From Tamarix chinensis (lineage: Eukaryota; Streptophyta; Magnoliopsida; Caryophyllales; Tamaricaceae): 64,000 nucleotides of DNA. Positions 12,731 to 25,163 of this stretch are shown here, piece after piece (positions within the stretch are counted from its first letter, which is position 1; each line of letters opens with the position of its first letter). Where the stretch lies: the NCBI GenBank assembly GCA_030549775.1, contig CM060175.1:106571422-106635421 (forward strand), read 5' to 3'. A program made the position numbers and the translations under genes. The notes under the pieces were generated by a model, which was not told the origin of the DNA, did no database searches, and saw only the letters and a program-made list of their open reading frames with translations.

Positions 12731-15700
12731 TGTAGCACCTCCATTTTTAGTACTTAGATTTTTTTTAAGGAATTATATGCGGAAGCTAAAACATTAAAAA
12801 TGTAGGGTGTTGTCGTCATACTTGGTACAAGTTTGATTTTCTATGTTATTTCTCATACCAAGTGTTAGGGCTAAAATCACCACACTGCTTAAATTGATAA
12901 CATAGTTACAATAATCAGAATAGAGAGAACAAGCAGAGTATCATTCTTAAATAAAAAACCAACGTTAGTGGTTATAAAAATCAAATGAGGGAAGATACAA
13001 AAGGACGTAAGAGTCTAAGAACAATAAGATCAAATATACTAAAAAGGAAACCGAATAGTCATATTCTCAACCCAAAATACTAGTATTCAACCGAACTTAT
13101 AAGATAGTATTCAAATGCTACTATCCGCTGCAATAAGTAAGGGCCCAAGAAATGAAACCCTTCAGTACAACGATACCGATTAACCCATTTTACAAAACTG
13201 ATATGGAAAGCCCACATTGAACACATAATATGTATCAAAACATACATGCTATAAAACATTGATAGATATAGGAGATCATAAAAAAATACGTTAATTAGAT
13301 AAGATAAATCAATATCACCAAGCCACATACTGCTCACACTCATTTATTTAGAACATACTGGAACTTACTAGCAAAAAATCCAATGGATGCTCTCTAAAGT
13401 AATGATTAGAACCAACCCCAACACAACAACCATAACCTTCACCATATAACTCATATCTCAATATCAACCCATAATATGCATAAAAACACAAGTAAGGCTT
13501 ATATGCACAATACCAATAAAAATCCATAACATCATAAGTAGGGCTTAAAGACACAATACCAATAAAAATTCATAACATCACAGGTAGGGCTTAAATGCAC
13601 GATACCAATAAAAATCCATAACATCACAGAGGCAACTAATAACAATCCATAACATAAAAAATAGGGTTCAAAGGCACAATACTAAACACAAGTAAGTACG
13701 AAGGCTACTATTAAACTACAGGTAAGTACAAAGGCTACTACCAAACAAATTCAATGATCATTTCAATCTAATATTAATAATTTTTATTTTTATTTACTTG
13801 AGGGGATATTATATCAACCAAGAGAATCTATATTACTCATGTTGGAGCATAAAGCAATACAATATCCTACTGACTATCAACACAAGGACACTAAGGTGCC
13901 CTAGTTGTTCTGGCACATGAAAGTAGCACATTACCTTGTTGAAAAGGACTCTTGATCTAAGTATGAAAACCTTGTATAAGTTCTTAGAGCCAAATAAAGT
14001 AAGATATATGACCTGGTTAGGGCATTAAGGCACACCATAAAAAATCATAAACAACCGTAGGCTAAACCATATCTTTCGGGTAGCTACCCTTAAAGAACCA
14101 ACATTCCTAATCTTAATGCCTTTTACTTTAAATATTAATATTTTATTACGTTACTACACAAATCAATCCAATTTTCATACTTAACCATTTTTACTCATTT
14201 CAAATTACTCAAGAAAATCATAACCAATGCCACATTTGAAACATACTAAGGCTATCATAGGATCGAATATTCACATTCGGGTGCATTAAGCTAAAAATGA
14301 CCAAAATACCCCTAAGACCATAATTACAAATTCCTTTTTATTTATTTGTTATAAAAAGGCTAAGACACAATAGTTAAATTATATAACATGCAAATAAATT
14401 ATTAGGTATGCCAAATGACTATTTTACTCTTATATATGATTTTACACCTAAAACCCTAATATACGCTTCTATAACATTTAATCACATTTTTTCATGTTCA
14501 ACAATAACTAATATATATTGGGCATACTTATCAAGATAATTATCATGATACAATTAAATGACCAAATTGCTTCTATGGCACATCGTAGTGATAATTATAT
14601 TAAAAATAGGCTTAAGCATGCTCAACCTATCATAATGGGTGTACATGACATACATACTTTATTCTTGGAATTTGAACCATTTTAACATAATTTCATACAC
14701 CTAATAATTTCCACAAGGTATCATGCTTTATTTTACCAAATTTTGTACTAGCATTATTAGGGAAACAATTTCAACGTAACAAAACGTGCTTAATAAAATT
14801 TACACATCCAAACCCTAATGTGTTGCTATGTGACATCTAATATTTTTATAGAGTATAAGGATTGCCTGATTTCTAGCAAAACACAAAAAAATAGGCAACC
14901 TAATAAAATTATTAGACTCCACAATCAACCTCTTTTACCTAAAAATAATACCACATTAACCATATTAATAGTTAACCAATACAATAATAATTTATATTAA
15001 AATATTTATTAAGAAAAATTACCAAAATACCCTAAAGTTGTAAAAAGAGGGAAAAGCCAAACTCGTGCTACATGAGTGATGTGAGCCCATGCACGAGGGA
15101 AAGGTCGAAGGTGGAGTCCAAGGCTAAGTTGGGGCGGCGTAGGGAGAAGAGGAGGGATGGTGGTTGAGGGTGGTGTTGTGTGTGGTGCTAGACAACCATG
15201 ATAGGGTAGCAAGGTGGTGGTTGCTGACTCAGATGGGCAAGGCACAGATGTAGAGAAAAGAGCACAATTAGAGAGTGAAGATGGTGGTGTACTGATGGTG
15301 AGGGTAGCTCACGCTGTAAGAAGGGAGTTATGGAGGAGAGGGCCGATGCTAGGTAAGGGAGAAACGATAGAGGTTGTCTCAATAGGAGACTATAACGAGG
15401 GAGTCAACGCAAGAGAGGAGAGGGTTGCGGTGGAGGATGGTAAGGGTTGTTATTGAGACGAGGTGAGGGTGGTGGTGTTTTCTTGTGCGATCGTGGAGAA
15501 GGGCGAGGGTGCTTGACATTATTTCAAGGAAGAAGGAGCTGGAATGGTGGTTGGGCTTGAGGCTGTAATGCATATGAAAGAACATTTTGGTGCACGAATG
15601 ATGCATGGTTAGAAGAGAGGGAACACAGATGGGTCATGCATAAAGGGCATGGTTGTGTGAGGCTCACACGGTTGGGTCGTGCATTGGTGTAAAATCGTGT

Positions 15701-16325
15701 GATGCATAGGAAAATAAGCCGGGTTAAGAGGAAGATGAGGAGAAGGAAAGAGATGGGTCGAGTGATGGTAAAGGAGAAGGAGGATGAGGAGGAAGAAGAA
15801 GAGGATGAGGAGGTGGTGGTGGTGGATGGTCTGTTAAGGGAGCTAGGGAATGAAGAAGATGACTAGGGGTTTAGTTGGGAAAAACTGTACGGAAACTAAT
15901 GGAGAGGAAGGAGAATATGTAGTCGGCCAGTGTGGTCGATGGTTTGCCAAAGAGGGGAGTTGTGGATGTGATTGTGTGTAAGATGTGGAGGGAGATAGGG
16001 AGAATGCTTTGGGTAGGAAAAATTGGTGCAACAGAGAGGTAACATAAGAGAGGGAGTTGGCAGGGAAAGGATAGTATCATTTTATTTTTGTTTTAGGTTT
16101 AGTTTGGTTAGATTAGGTTATTAGATAGGAAAAATAAGCAGGGAAAAATAAATTGGTTTAAGAAAAAGGAAAAAATTAAAGTAGTTAGGATACATTATTT
16201 AAAAATTTATCTAGGTTACAGGTCAATGGTTAATAATAAAATAATTAAGAGAAGTTCAAGAGTTAGGTTCACAATAAATGGCTAAATACTCTAAAGCAAA
16301 TGTCACGAAATTTTGGGGTATTATA
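12731..16325 (-). mobile_element. Solo LTR, Tekay/Del-like Ty3/gypsy, minus orientation
   Basis: Read on the minus strand the block starts TATAATACCCCAAAATTT (one change from TGTAATACCCC) and ends GGTGCTACA (one change from GGTGTTACA). It is about 3.6 kb. Flanking pentamers are GTATG and ACATG, matching at 3 of 5 positions with two transitions, consistent with an old insertion. No internal retrotransposon sequence is attached. It mirrors the LTR at 6085-9983 in having a long pyrimidine-rich tract near its 5' side. Confidence 0.5.
15040..16080 (-). repeat. Purine-rich (pyrimidine-rich on minus strand) tract inside the LTR
   Basis: About 1 kb is G/A-rich on the plus strand with GAGG, GGTGG and GAAG runs. 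It is the counterpart of the tract at 6395-7320 and generates several overlapping spurious open frames. Confidence 0.65.
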
Positions 16326-18985
16326 ACATGTATGCTTTAAATGAAGTTTTAGTCATATTTAGGGATACTTTAGTAAAAGTACATGATATCTATAATTTTG
16401 ATGTATTTAATCAGTTCCATTGTGTTCTTCATGCGTTGTTTGTTAAGTATGCAAATTTTTGCAATTTAATTCCAAGTGTAGCACGTTTTGCGAATCACTC
16501 ATGTCATAGGCCATATTAGAGGTATTTGGTATTTTTACATATGAAATGAGATTTTGGTGTTTTCTTATGGCTTTATGATGATATTTATATGTTGTTTGTT
16601 AAGCATGTAAAGTTCCATGAGCTAGATCCATTTGTGCTAAGAGTTATGGCCTTTTTAGCGTTTGTAAGGTTTAACGGTAATATAGTCATTTTACTTCATT
16701 ATGATATGATTGTGCTAATTTATAAAATTTAGTGTGTTAATTATGATTAGTATAAATTTTCATTAATTTCTTTAAGTGTCTACTATTTTAATTACATTTT
16801 AGAAGTTTTTATGGTTTTCAAGGATAAAAGTGCCTTTTATAAGAGTTTAGGATATTTTGATGGATGTTTTGGCTACTTGAGATATTTATAATTGTTTTGA
16901 GATATTTTTCATAAGTAATTTTATCTTAAATATTATATTTCATAAATAGTTATTTAACAATTTTGAGTGTGAATAACATTTTATGGTAATAAATAATGTT
17001 TGACTTTTAAATATAAGTATCTCAGTAAATTTATATATTTACCATTAATATGAATAGTATTTCTTGTGAATGGTAACTTTTTTCAAAAATAGTGTGTGGG
17101 CTCAATTTGATGTAGTGAATATATATTAAATTTGGGATGATTCGAGCCAAGAGTATGTTGTTTTTGGATGTGGTTCTTTATTAGTGTTATTTCTACAATA
17201 TTAAGTATTATTTTCTAAAGTATGACTAAATAAAAGAAGTGTTATGATTTATATTATATAAAAAAATTGTTAAGTTAAATGGAAATATTATATATTTGAA
17301 ATTAATATGATCATTTGCTCATGTGGCAAGGATCACACCTATAGTCATTGTGCACAAGCAATTTACTTGCAGTCATCATGCACATGCAATTTGGTTTAGC
17401 TCTAAGACTACCTTTGAGGTATGATGGTTTCACTAACATAAAAAAAAAATCACTAACACAACCTTTCTCTACTCTATATGTGACATACATGTCATATAGG
17501 GAGTATCAATACTTAATGTCAAAGTGTCTTAAGGAGTAGCATGATCCTTAGCCCATGTAGCAAGGATCACAACCATATATTTAAGAGACACTGGTAAAAG
17601 GAGAATTAAAAAGATAAGTAAAGTGATTACAGGTGAACAAGGGGTGAATATATGCATGATCACAATTAGTAAAAAAAGAGAAAAGAATAAGCAAGTATGT
17701 GTGTGTTTCATGTTAAATGTGTTATGTTAGTATAGATTAAAGCATGATAACGTGAAGTGTGGTGTGTTATATGTACATGAAATTGATTAGATATATAATT
17801 ATAATAGCTTATTTAGAATACGATGAATTGTGTGATAATGTAAATAAGGATCAGAATTATTAGTGGACCTCATATGAATGTACAAACTCTATTGTCTAAG
17901 TGCTCAACACTGTATTCCAAGTGTTTCATATCAATCTAAGCATTCCATATGATTCTAAGTGTTTGGCATAAATAACATAAATAGTAATGAGTGGTATGAA
18001 TAGTAAAGAATAATATGGATATTAAAGACTAATATGAATAATAAGGAATAATAACGAACAATATAAAGAGTATAAATAATGTGAATAATTATAAATAGTG
18101 TAAAATGTAACGTATTCTAAGTTTATGTAATCTTGTTTTTTTCTACTCTAAGCACGTTTTCCCTATGTATCAAGCATGTTCTCCTACTATAAAGTGATTT
18201 TACATGTGATCCAAGTGGTTAATTTGTAAGAATGATGGTAGGGACATCCTCATGATTGTTGCAAAGTATTATAAGGTCTTAAACTATGATAATGTGAACA
18301 ATTACATGTGAATACCGTATAAGGTGTGTTTTAAGTGTTTATTATGAAGTATGCTTCAGTATGATTTGCTATTTCCAGTATGTTCCTATATGTTTATGTG
18401 AGTATGCTATCATTTTTAGTAGGTTATGTTTACTTGTTATGCATATCGTATTGGTATTATGCTTTTAAGATGTTTAGTGTAGGTACAATGATGGTTCTAC
18501 AACTCTATGTTGGGACTAAGATGATATCAGAGTTATCTGGTATTAGTTGGGGTTCGTGACCTAATTTTTTTTGTGCTCTTGTGTCCTTTAACCTTGTTGC
18601 ATTTCTTAGTATAAGGTGACAACTCCACTTGATCACAACTTATGAGTTTATTTTTTAGCCTCACATATATCATAAGTTAGACATGGATTATGCATTATTT
18701 ATGTTTAATGTGGCAGTAACAACCTACATTTCTTATTTAGTTTATGCAAAAACCTTTTTAAAAAGGAAATTTTTGGATGCAAAAATAAAAGTATTACACC
18801 TAAGTTCATGCGCAATCCAAACATATTGTTAAACTACAAGGCCCTCATATGCTTTCCAACTCTTTTTTTCTGGTAAAAGCCATTCAACTTTAGAAACAAC
18901 CTTCCATCGTCTTTATAATGCATCGTTCCATAGTGATTTAGGGCGTGTAATGTTATTTTTATTAACTTTATATGATTTGAACATT
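16326..18985. other. Degraded sequence, probably old LTR retrotransposon
   Basis: No gene is seen. Near 18518 the phrase GATATCAGAGTTA resembles a decayed tRNA-Met primer-binding site (TGGTATCAGAGC), which would place an old plus-strand LTR immediately to its left. LTR borders could not be fixed. Confidence 0.3.
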
Positions 18986-18995
18986 TTGATGTGCA

Positions 18996-18997
<2 letters not shown>

Positions 18998-19041
<44 letters not shown>

Positions 19042-19090
19042 TATTATTATTGTTGTTGTTATTATTATTATTATTATTATAATTATTATT
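18998..19090. repeat. (ATT)n microsatellite
   Basis: A long ATT run with one GTT interruption, continuing into AT-rich palindromic sequence to about 19140. Confidence 0.85.
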
Positions 19091-19205
19091 ATGATAGTTA
19101 ATTATCATCATCATAAAATTATATAATTTTATTATTATAAAATTTTTGCCGATAATATGCTATTTTACAAAGTGAAATACATAAATTATGATAAAACACT
19201 TACAA

Positions 19206-19391
19206 AATTAGGGAAATGATATCCCTTATAATTATCACTAAAAATATATAGAACAAAAGTAGGACAAATATCCAAAAATTCAAAGTATGACAACAGAGTA
19301 GCAACAATTTTCTTTGTTGCCCCGTTAACTTCTTTGAGGAAATGGCTTGTCCTAGTCTCGTTGAATCCCGACAAAAAATCCCTATAATCCA
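19206..19391 (-). other. Exon-like segment of unknown gene, minus strand
   Basis: On the minus strand an open stretch of about 62 codons, starting DFLSGFNETRTSHFLKEVNG, is preceded by a TATAG acceptor-like site and followed by a GTAAGTG donor-like site. I do not recognise the protein. It lies just upstream of the first DDL-like gene in the opposite direction, so it may be the remnant of a divergent neighbour. It has no counterpart upstream of the second copy. Confidence 0.25.
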
Positions 19392-19599
19392 AAATAATGT
19401 CATAACATGGATAAAAAAAAATACACATGAAGTAGAGTAATAATCGAAAGAGCATTACATTCTACAAAAATGCATTGAATACCCCAAGGGTATTGCCATC
19501 AAAATATCATTTCTAAAAGCCTGGATTTCAACAATAATATTATGATATAAGCCTAAGAGTCTAATATAAGGGAGATTTGAATCCTAACATAGGAGCTAA

Positions 19600-20956
19600 G
19601 AAATATATCATTAGCGGCGTTCCTATATTTCTTGAATATACTACTCCTAGCCGAGCCACACCCATTATTGTTTTCTCCATTTTCCTATCATCGGAAGTCT
19701 CCGGTATCTGCAATAGCTCTTAGCCTCTCGTTCCATTACTCGACGTCTCTCGATCTTTCTTCTTTTTCTCTATTGTATCGCTCTCTTTTGATCTCTCGGT
19801 CTGGCCTTTAGTCTTTCTCATTATTCACTGTTATCTTCTTTTATTTTTCGTTTTTTTTCAAGCTTCAGAAGAACAATATGTATTTTAGATTAATCGATTT
19901 AGTTTCTATGATAATTACACCCATAATATTTTATAATAACATGAAATGAATCAATTTATAAATTTTTTGTTGTATATATGTTTGAGTTCGGCGTATACCA
20001 AACTCCTCCAAGAGGTCAATTTATTTAATTGATTCCCCCACATATTAGAATTATAGTATTTTTCTATTTTTTTGTTTTTGTTTTAAATTATTTAGTGGAT
20101 TAGCTTGTGGAATTAGTTTGGATTATGTAGGAAGGAAATGCAAGTCTTGAACGACCATTTTGAATTGCAAATTCCATAGCCCAAAAAATTCAAACGGGCA
20201 ATTAGTGGTTTTCTGATTCGATGATACTATTAATATTGAGACTATATTATCTCATTTCTAAAGTACGGGGACTCATCTTATGCACGAGTGTAGCATATTC
20301 GGTTAATTAAATGTAAGTAGTTCTATGATTACAATTTATACGTATATTTATAGTGTGCTTGTATAAAGTTTTGGAGAGATATTAGAACCAATATTCTGAC
20401 TTTATTCATTGTAAATTATTAGTGATTTATTTTGTTTAGGAAGAACTAATTCACCCTAATTTGGGACTGATTTTATTAACTTCAACGAGATAAATCAGGA
20501 TTAAAATTTTATATCTATTCACTCCAATTAACTTCAGTTCTATAAACCTTCGATTTTAAAAATAACAAAAGTGAATGCTAATATATAAATAAATTTTTTT
20601 ACTTCATCAAATACAAATGCTCATACTTTATATTAAATTAAATTGACATCCTCTTCTATACTTAATATAAAGTATAAAAATCATTTGTTTTATTTTTTTT
20701 AACCTTCACTCACTTTAATCTAAACATAATTTATAAAATGCTTATCACAATTGATTCATAATAGATTATTATAATTCAAATAATATTTTAAAATATTTAT
20801 TTTAATTCTTTTTGTCCATGTTAAATTTTAATATTTATCTTTAACTACTTTAATTTTTAAAGTTTAGCTTAAACCCAACTCATCCCAGATCAAAAGGATC
20901 GTAGTTATTGGTCTGTATAACCTTGCATTGCTGAAGTTATTTATTTTGGGGTTTGG
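19600..20956 (+). promoter_or_regulatory. Upstream region and likely 5' untranslated region of DDL-like copy 1
   Basis: From about 19610 the sequence turns pyrimidine-rich (TCTCTCGATC, TTCTTCTTTTTCTC), as in many plant 5' leaders. Similarity to the second copy begins near 19769 (copy 2: 38312) and runs to the ATG, interrupted by unshared insertions. In copy 2 the ATG is directly preceded by TTTAG, which could be the acceptor of a leader intron; in copy 1 the same place reads TTTGG. No definite TATA box was chosen. Confidence 0.4.
20435..20939. mobile_element. 505-bp insertion immediately upstream of copy 1 ATG
   Basis: Copy 2 has no sequence at this place, whereas copy 1 has about 505 bases flanked by a direct repeat TTTATTTTG (20426-20434 and 20940-20948). 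It contains TTATTAACTTCAAC and TTTAATATTTAT blocks resembling sequence at 38640-38985 and more weakly 37980-38310, so it seems to belong to a short dispersed family. No inverted terminal repeats were recognised. Confidence 0.5.
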
Positions 20957-21840
20957 ATGAGTCCTTCGGCGTCTCGGAGGTCATCTAAGGGGCATAGTGA
21001 ATCGAAGCATTAGTTGTCTCCCGATCGTCATCCTCGTAGAGTAGCCCATCTAAGAGAGATTGTTCTCCTGATGTCTCTCCTCGCTCGAAGAGGGCGATCT
21101 CCTGCCAGCTCCCCTCGGAGGAGGAGCCCCTACCGAAGAGAGAGGTCCCTTGCTTATCATAAAAGCTCTTGCAAGGGTAGTTCTCCTCCTACTAGAGAAA
21201 AACACTCAGGCCGAACTAAGTCCCCTAGAATTGAAAAATCAAGCTCTCCTTCGCCTAGGACCAAACGCTTAAGGAGAGCTCAGGCTGAAAAAGAGTTTGA
21301 TAAAGCAATTGAAAGGGAACGTGAAGGGAGTCATAGGAGGGGATGTGATAAGTCTAAACATGGGGACATGGATTCTAGCCGTGAAGGCCCAAGAAGAGAA
21401 AGGAGGTCAGAAAGAGGTGGGGCTGAGGGTGGTTCTTCTAAATCAAGATACGGACGTTCTACTTCTCCATCAGATCATTATCACCGTAGTCACCAACATT
21501 CACCCTCGCCCCCTCCGGCGTCCAAGTCCAGAGCTCGTGATGAGGTGTCTGGTGATATCCGATGCTTCAAAACCTTCACTTTTTCTCTTCATCATATTTG
21601 CTTTTCATATTCAATCATTAGGTGCAAAAATTCTATTATTATTGGTGACTGTTTTCTTTGCATATGATCCGAGTTATTTAGTTTTGTGGCTTGCATGTAA
21701 TGATTCTCTATGTTTAGGCTAGGATAGAGTCTAATTTTCCATCCTTTCAGTTTGGTCTATGTGCTTGCTTTTGCTTGCATCCATATTTTTTTCCCTATGA
21801 CACAACAATACTTTGGTTCTTGATGACTGTTTTTCTTCAT

Positions 21841-21888
21841 CTTCTTCTTCTTCTTCATCATTATTATTATTATTATTATTATTATTCA
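21841..21888. repeat. (TTC)n(ATT)n microsatellite in intron 1 of copy 1
   Basis: A TTC run followed by an ATT run; copy 2 has a shorter version near 40307-40330. A G10 homopolymer and a CG repeat lie close by at 21961-21987. Confidence 0.8.
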
Positions 21889-22420
21889 ATTTTGCTTATG
21901 CCATGAGGAGTGTTCCTTTTGATCTTAGACGCTTTCCTCTTCTTTGAGTGCGCATTTTTTCGCGCGCGCGTGTTTTTGGGGGGGGGGGTGTTGAATGCTT
22001 TCTTACAGTAAATCCTTTCAGAATGTCTTGGTCACACTTTCTGCGGTTTCCTGATATCCATTTTCTCTTTGGTGCTGAAATAGTTTCAATATGCTGTTGT
22101 TGTGATACTGATACAATTGACACTGCTTATGAAGGTCTTACAATATATTATTTCTTTCTTTATAGGGTACAAACTCAAGAGGGACTGATGATGGGTGAGT
22201 TCTTTTACGAATTTCAAAATCTTTTCCTTAATCATGTTATAGATTATTCCTTTGGAGCGATCATGATAAAATTTTAGTATTTGTTTAGTAGGCACTTATG
22301 CTTTTTACCTATGTGAAGTATCTCCTGTGGGAAGAATCGACAAGATTCAGGATGAGGGCATGGATACCTTTCGTTGGTTGGGTGATGTACTTGTCATCAA
22401 CAACATGCTTTGGTAGCGTA

Positions 22421-23683
22421 TTATGTGCCAATCTCCCAAATGAAAGTAGCCTCCACTCTAGTCTGACATAGCCCATATCAAGTTTCAACGTCCTCAGCCT
22501 GCACTAAGTCATCTGTTTACCTGATATACAGTAACATGATCGTCACTGTTACTATTTAACAACCAAGTCAGCACGGGACCAATGCCAAGTAAGTCACATA
22601 CAACACCAAAATATAAGATTCATACTGTAAATTTCAAGTATGGTATAATACAAGCATAATAGGCATGATGAACAGTATATATGGTAAGTCATGCATAATG
22701 TTTTCGCATAGCCATACACACACTTATAAAGTAGAGTAAATTATTCATGTTCCTTTAAGGTCACCACACAACTCAAGATAACCCATTTAATAACTTGAGT
22801 GGAAACAATCTAAATTCATAGAAAACAATCTATGGAACAAATTCAACCAATAACAACGGTGGCATTTCGCTACAAATAATACCCACAGGAGGATGGATCA
22901 CTCCTGGGATACCCAAGTGGAGGTACTCTCCCAAGGATTCTCCACCTTGGTCATTCAGCTGTTAAGTGTGCACACCCCTTAATAGTCTATGAATGATTCT
23001 ATAGAGTAGACATGGAGCCTTACTGGCTCTTGGTAGGTCGTAATAACATAGGGTGGACTATAACCGCCACCTGACTCAGTATAGATAACCAGTACAACCA
23101 AACAGGATAGACATTGCCAACCCATCCCTAAGAGGCCAACCTTGGGAAAACTTTTAAATTCCAACTCAAGACACTAATGTAGGCTGTTTATATAATGTAA
23201 GGGTAGGGTTACAGAGAGATATTTCTGTTAGGTAAAATTCTAAAACTCCTTAATTTATTAAAGATAAGCTATAAATAAATATAAATTAACTTAGTCATTG
23301 ACCCATCTAAAAAGAAAATATCTATTGATCGAGTAATTAGCTTTTATCTACGTTAGCAATTATGGTTATGTTAATAACCTATTAGTTATTTATTATGTCT
23401 ATGTAGTAACAATGACCAAGTTTTACTATCATCATTTATTTACTATATGCATGCACACTTAGTAATAATAAGTACAATTTTAATTATTATGATTATTATT
23501 TCTATTTTTTTTCCTACCAAAACCCAATCACATGATTCTCTGATATAATCATATCTATACATATTTTTCTTAACGTATTATTATTATTGTTATAATACTT
23601 AATGTATTATAATTATTAGTACTATAATAATATTTAAAGTATATTATTATTATTATTATTAATTAATATTATGGGGTATTACA
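22421..23683 (-). mobile_element. Truncated Tekay-like LTR in intron 2 of copy 1
   Basis: The right end GGGGTATTACA at 23673-23683 and the following A-run match the solo LTR of copy 2 (41056-43850). The left end is missing: similarity starts at GTGCCAATCTC near 22422, directly joined to intron sequence. A further internal piece of about 1.35 kb (copy 2, about 41990-43330) is absent at about 23172. It is therefore the same insertion, reduced by two deletions. Confidence 0.75.
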
Positions 23684-24580
23684 AAAAATCTCATATTACT
23701 AGTTTACATGATGGTTATCATTGCCTGCAGTATGCAGATGCTGCAAATTCTTGTTCGAACTCTAATGTCTGATTGGCATGCTCAACAGTTTGTCTTTGTG
23801 CTTGGCTTGTAAGACTTGGTACTTAAAAATAATATCTGTTATAATTCTATTCTTATTACCATTTATTGTAATTGAGGTGCTGCAAGATGGCCCTTTCTTG
23901 CTTGTAACTCTCTCCATAATGCTGAACATAAAAATTTAAATGGTTCTTTGGAAGGTGGGTGCTCCATAAATCTGTGTTGTCTGCACAACTGCGAGGTGAA
24001 GTGTTCCTGCAACACTGCCTGCAAGTTATATATGCACGAATTGACCTGTAAAATTCATTTATTTGTAGTGTTTTTGTGGTGGGGAGTGACAATGTCTCCT
24101 AAATATAGAGAATGTAGCTAGGTTGTTATCACAACTAATGAGTCTTGATTTTCTCTTCTCATCAAGCAGGGATGTTGATGATGATTCATTAGCTAAGATG
24201 AAAGCTGCAGAGGAGGCTCTAGAATCTAAAAAAAAGGTGTTATTGGATCCCAGCTCGTTTTGCCTGAATATGTATCTCATTATTATTATTTTTTTTACAA
24301 TTTGGATCAGAGTAATCTACATTATCCATTCATCTGTCACTGTATCCATTACTTTAATTAAGGCATTTTGGACTTATTAGTGTGACTTATTTTGATATTT
24401 AATTGTTACATGCAGCAACAACCTTCATTTGAGTTGTCAGGGAAACTTGCTGCTGAAACTAATCGTGTAAAAGGTAACCATCAATGCTTTTGCCATTTCC
24501 TGTTATTCTATTAGTAACAGTAGCTAACCTTCACGGTTAGTGATTGTCTAGACTGTTACCAATTTACCTCGAGTTGAACT

Positions 24581-25163
24581 AGCCCCCTTAAATTTACTTC
24601 TGTAAAACGGGATTTAAGGTCAAAGTTTTCATGTCAAGGAGGACATTTACAAAATATTGGAAGTTACAAATTTGTCATATTTCTCTGGCATTTACAATAA
24701 GCGAACCTGAAAAATTTGCTGGAATCTTCTATGGATTACCTTATAGAGTACCGTTTAGCTCTGATCATAAGGATAAATTTTAAGATGTGACCATCTTGTG
24801 AATTTCTTAAGCTGTTATAACTTTTCTGGTCATTTTTCTCACAGTGATGCTCTGTACTTAGGCCAGGATAATTCACAAGTAGCCCCCTTAAATTTACTTC
24901 TGTAAAATGGGATTTAAGGTCAAAGTTTTCATGTCAAGGAGGACATTTAAAAAATATTGGATGTTACATATGCGTTATAGTTCTCTGGCATTTACAATAA
25001 GCGAAACTGAAGATTTTGCTGGAATCTTTAGAGTAACGTTTAGCTCTGATCATAAGGATAAATTTTAAGATGTGACCATCTTGTGAATTTCTTAAGTTGT
25101 TATAACTTTTCTACTCATTTTCTTATAGTGATGCTCTGTACTAAGGCCAGGATAATTCACAAG
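24581..25163 (+). repeat. 300-bp tandem duplication in intron 4 of copy 1
   Basis: The segment starting AGCCCCCTTAAATTTAC at 24581 recurs at 24881, and both units end with GGCCAGGATAATTCACAAG. The second unit is slightly shorter through small deletions. Copy 2 has a single unit (about 44769-45068), so the duplication arose after the gene duplication. Confidence 0.85.

Noticed and set aside
15009..16080. Overlapping His/Pro/Ser-rich frames on the minus strand
   Set aside because: Same base-composition artefact in the purine-rich tract of the second LTR.
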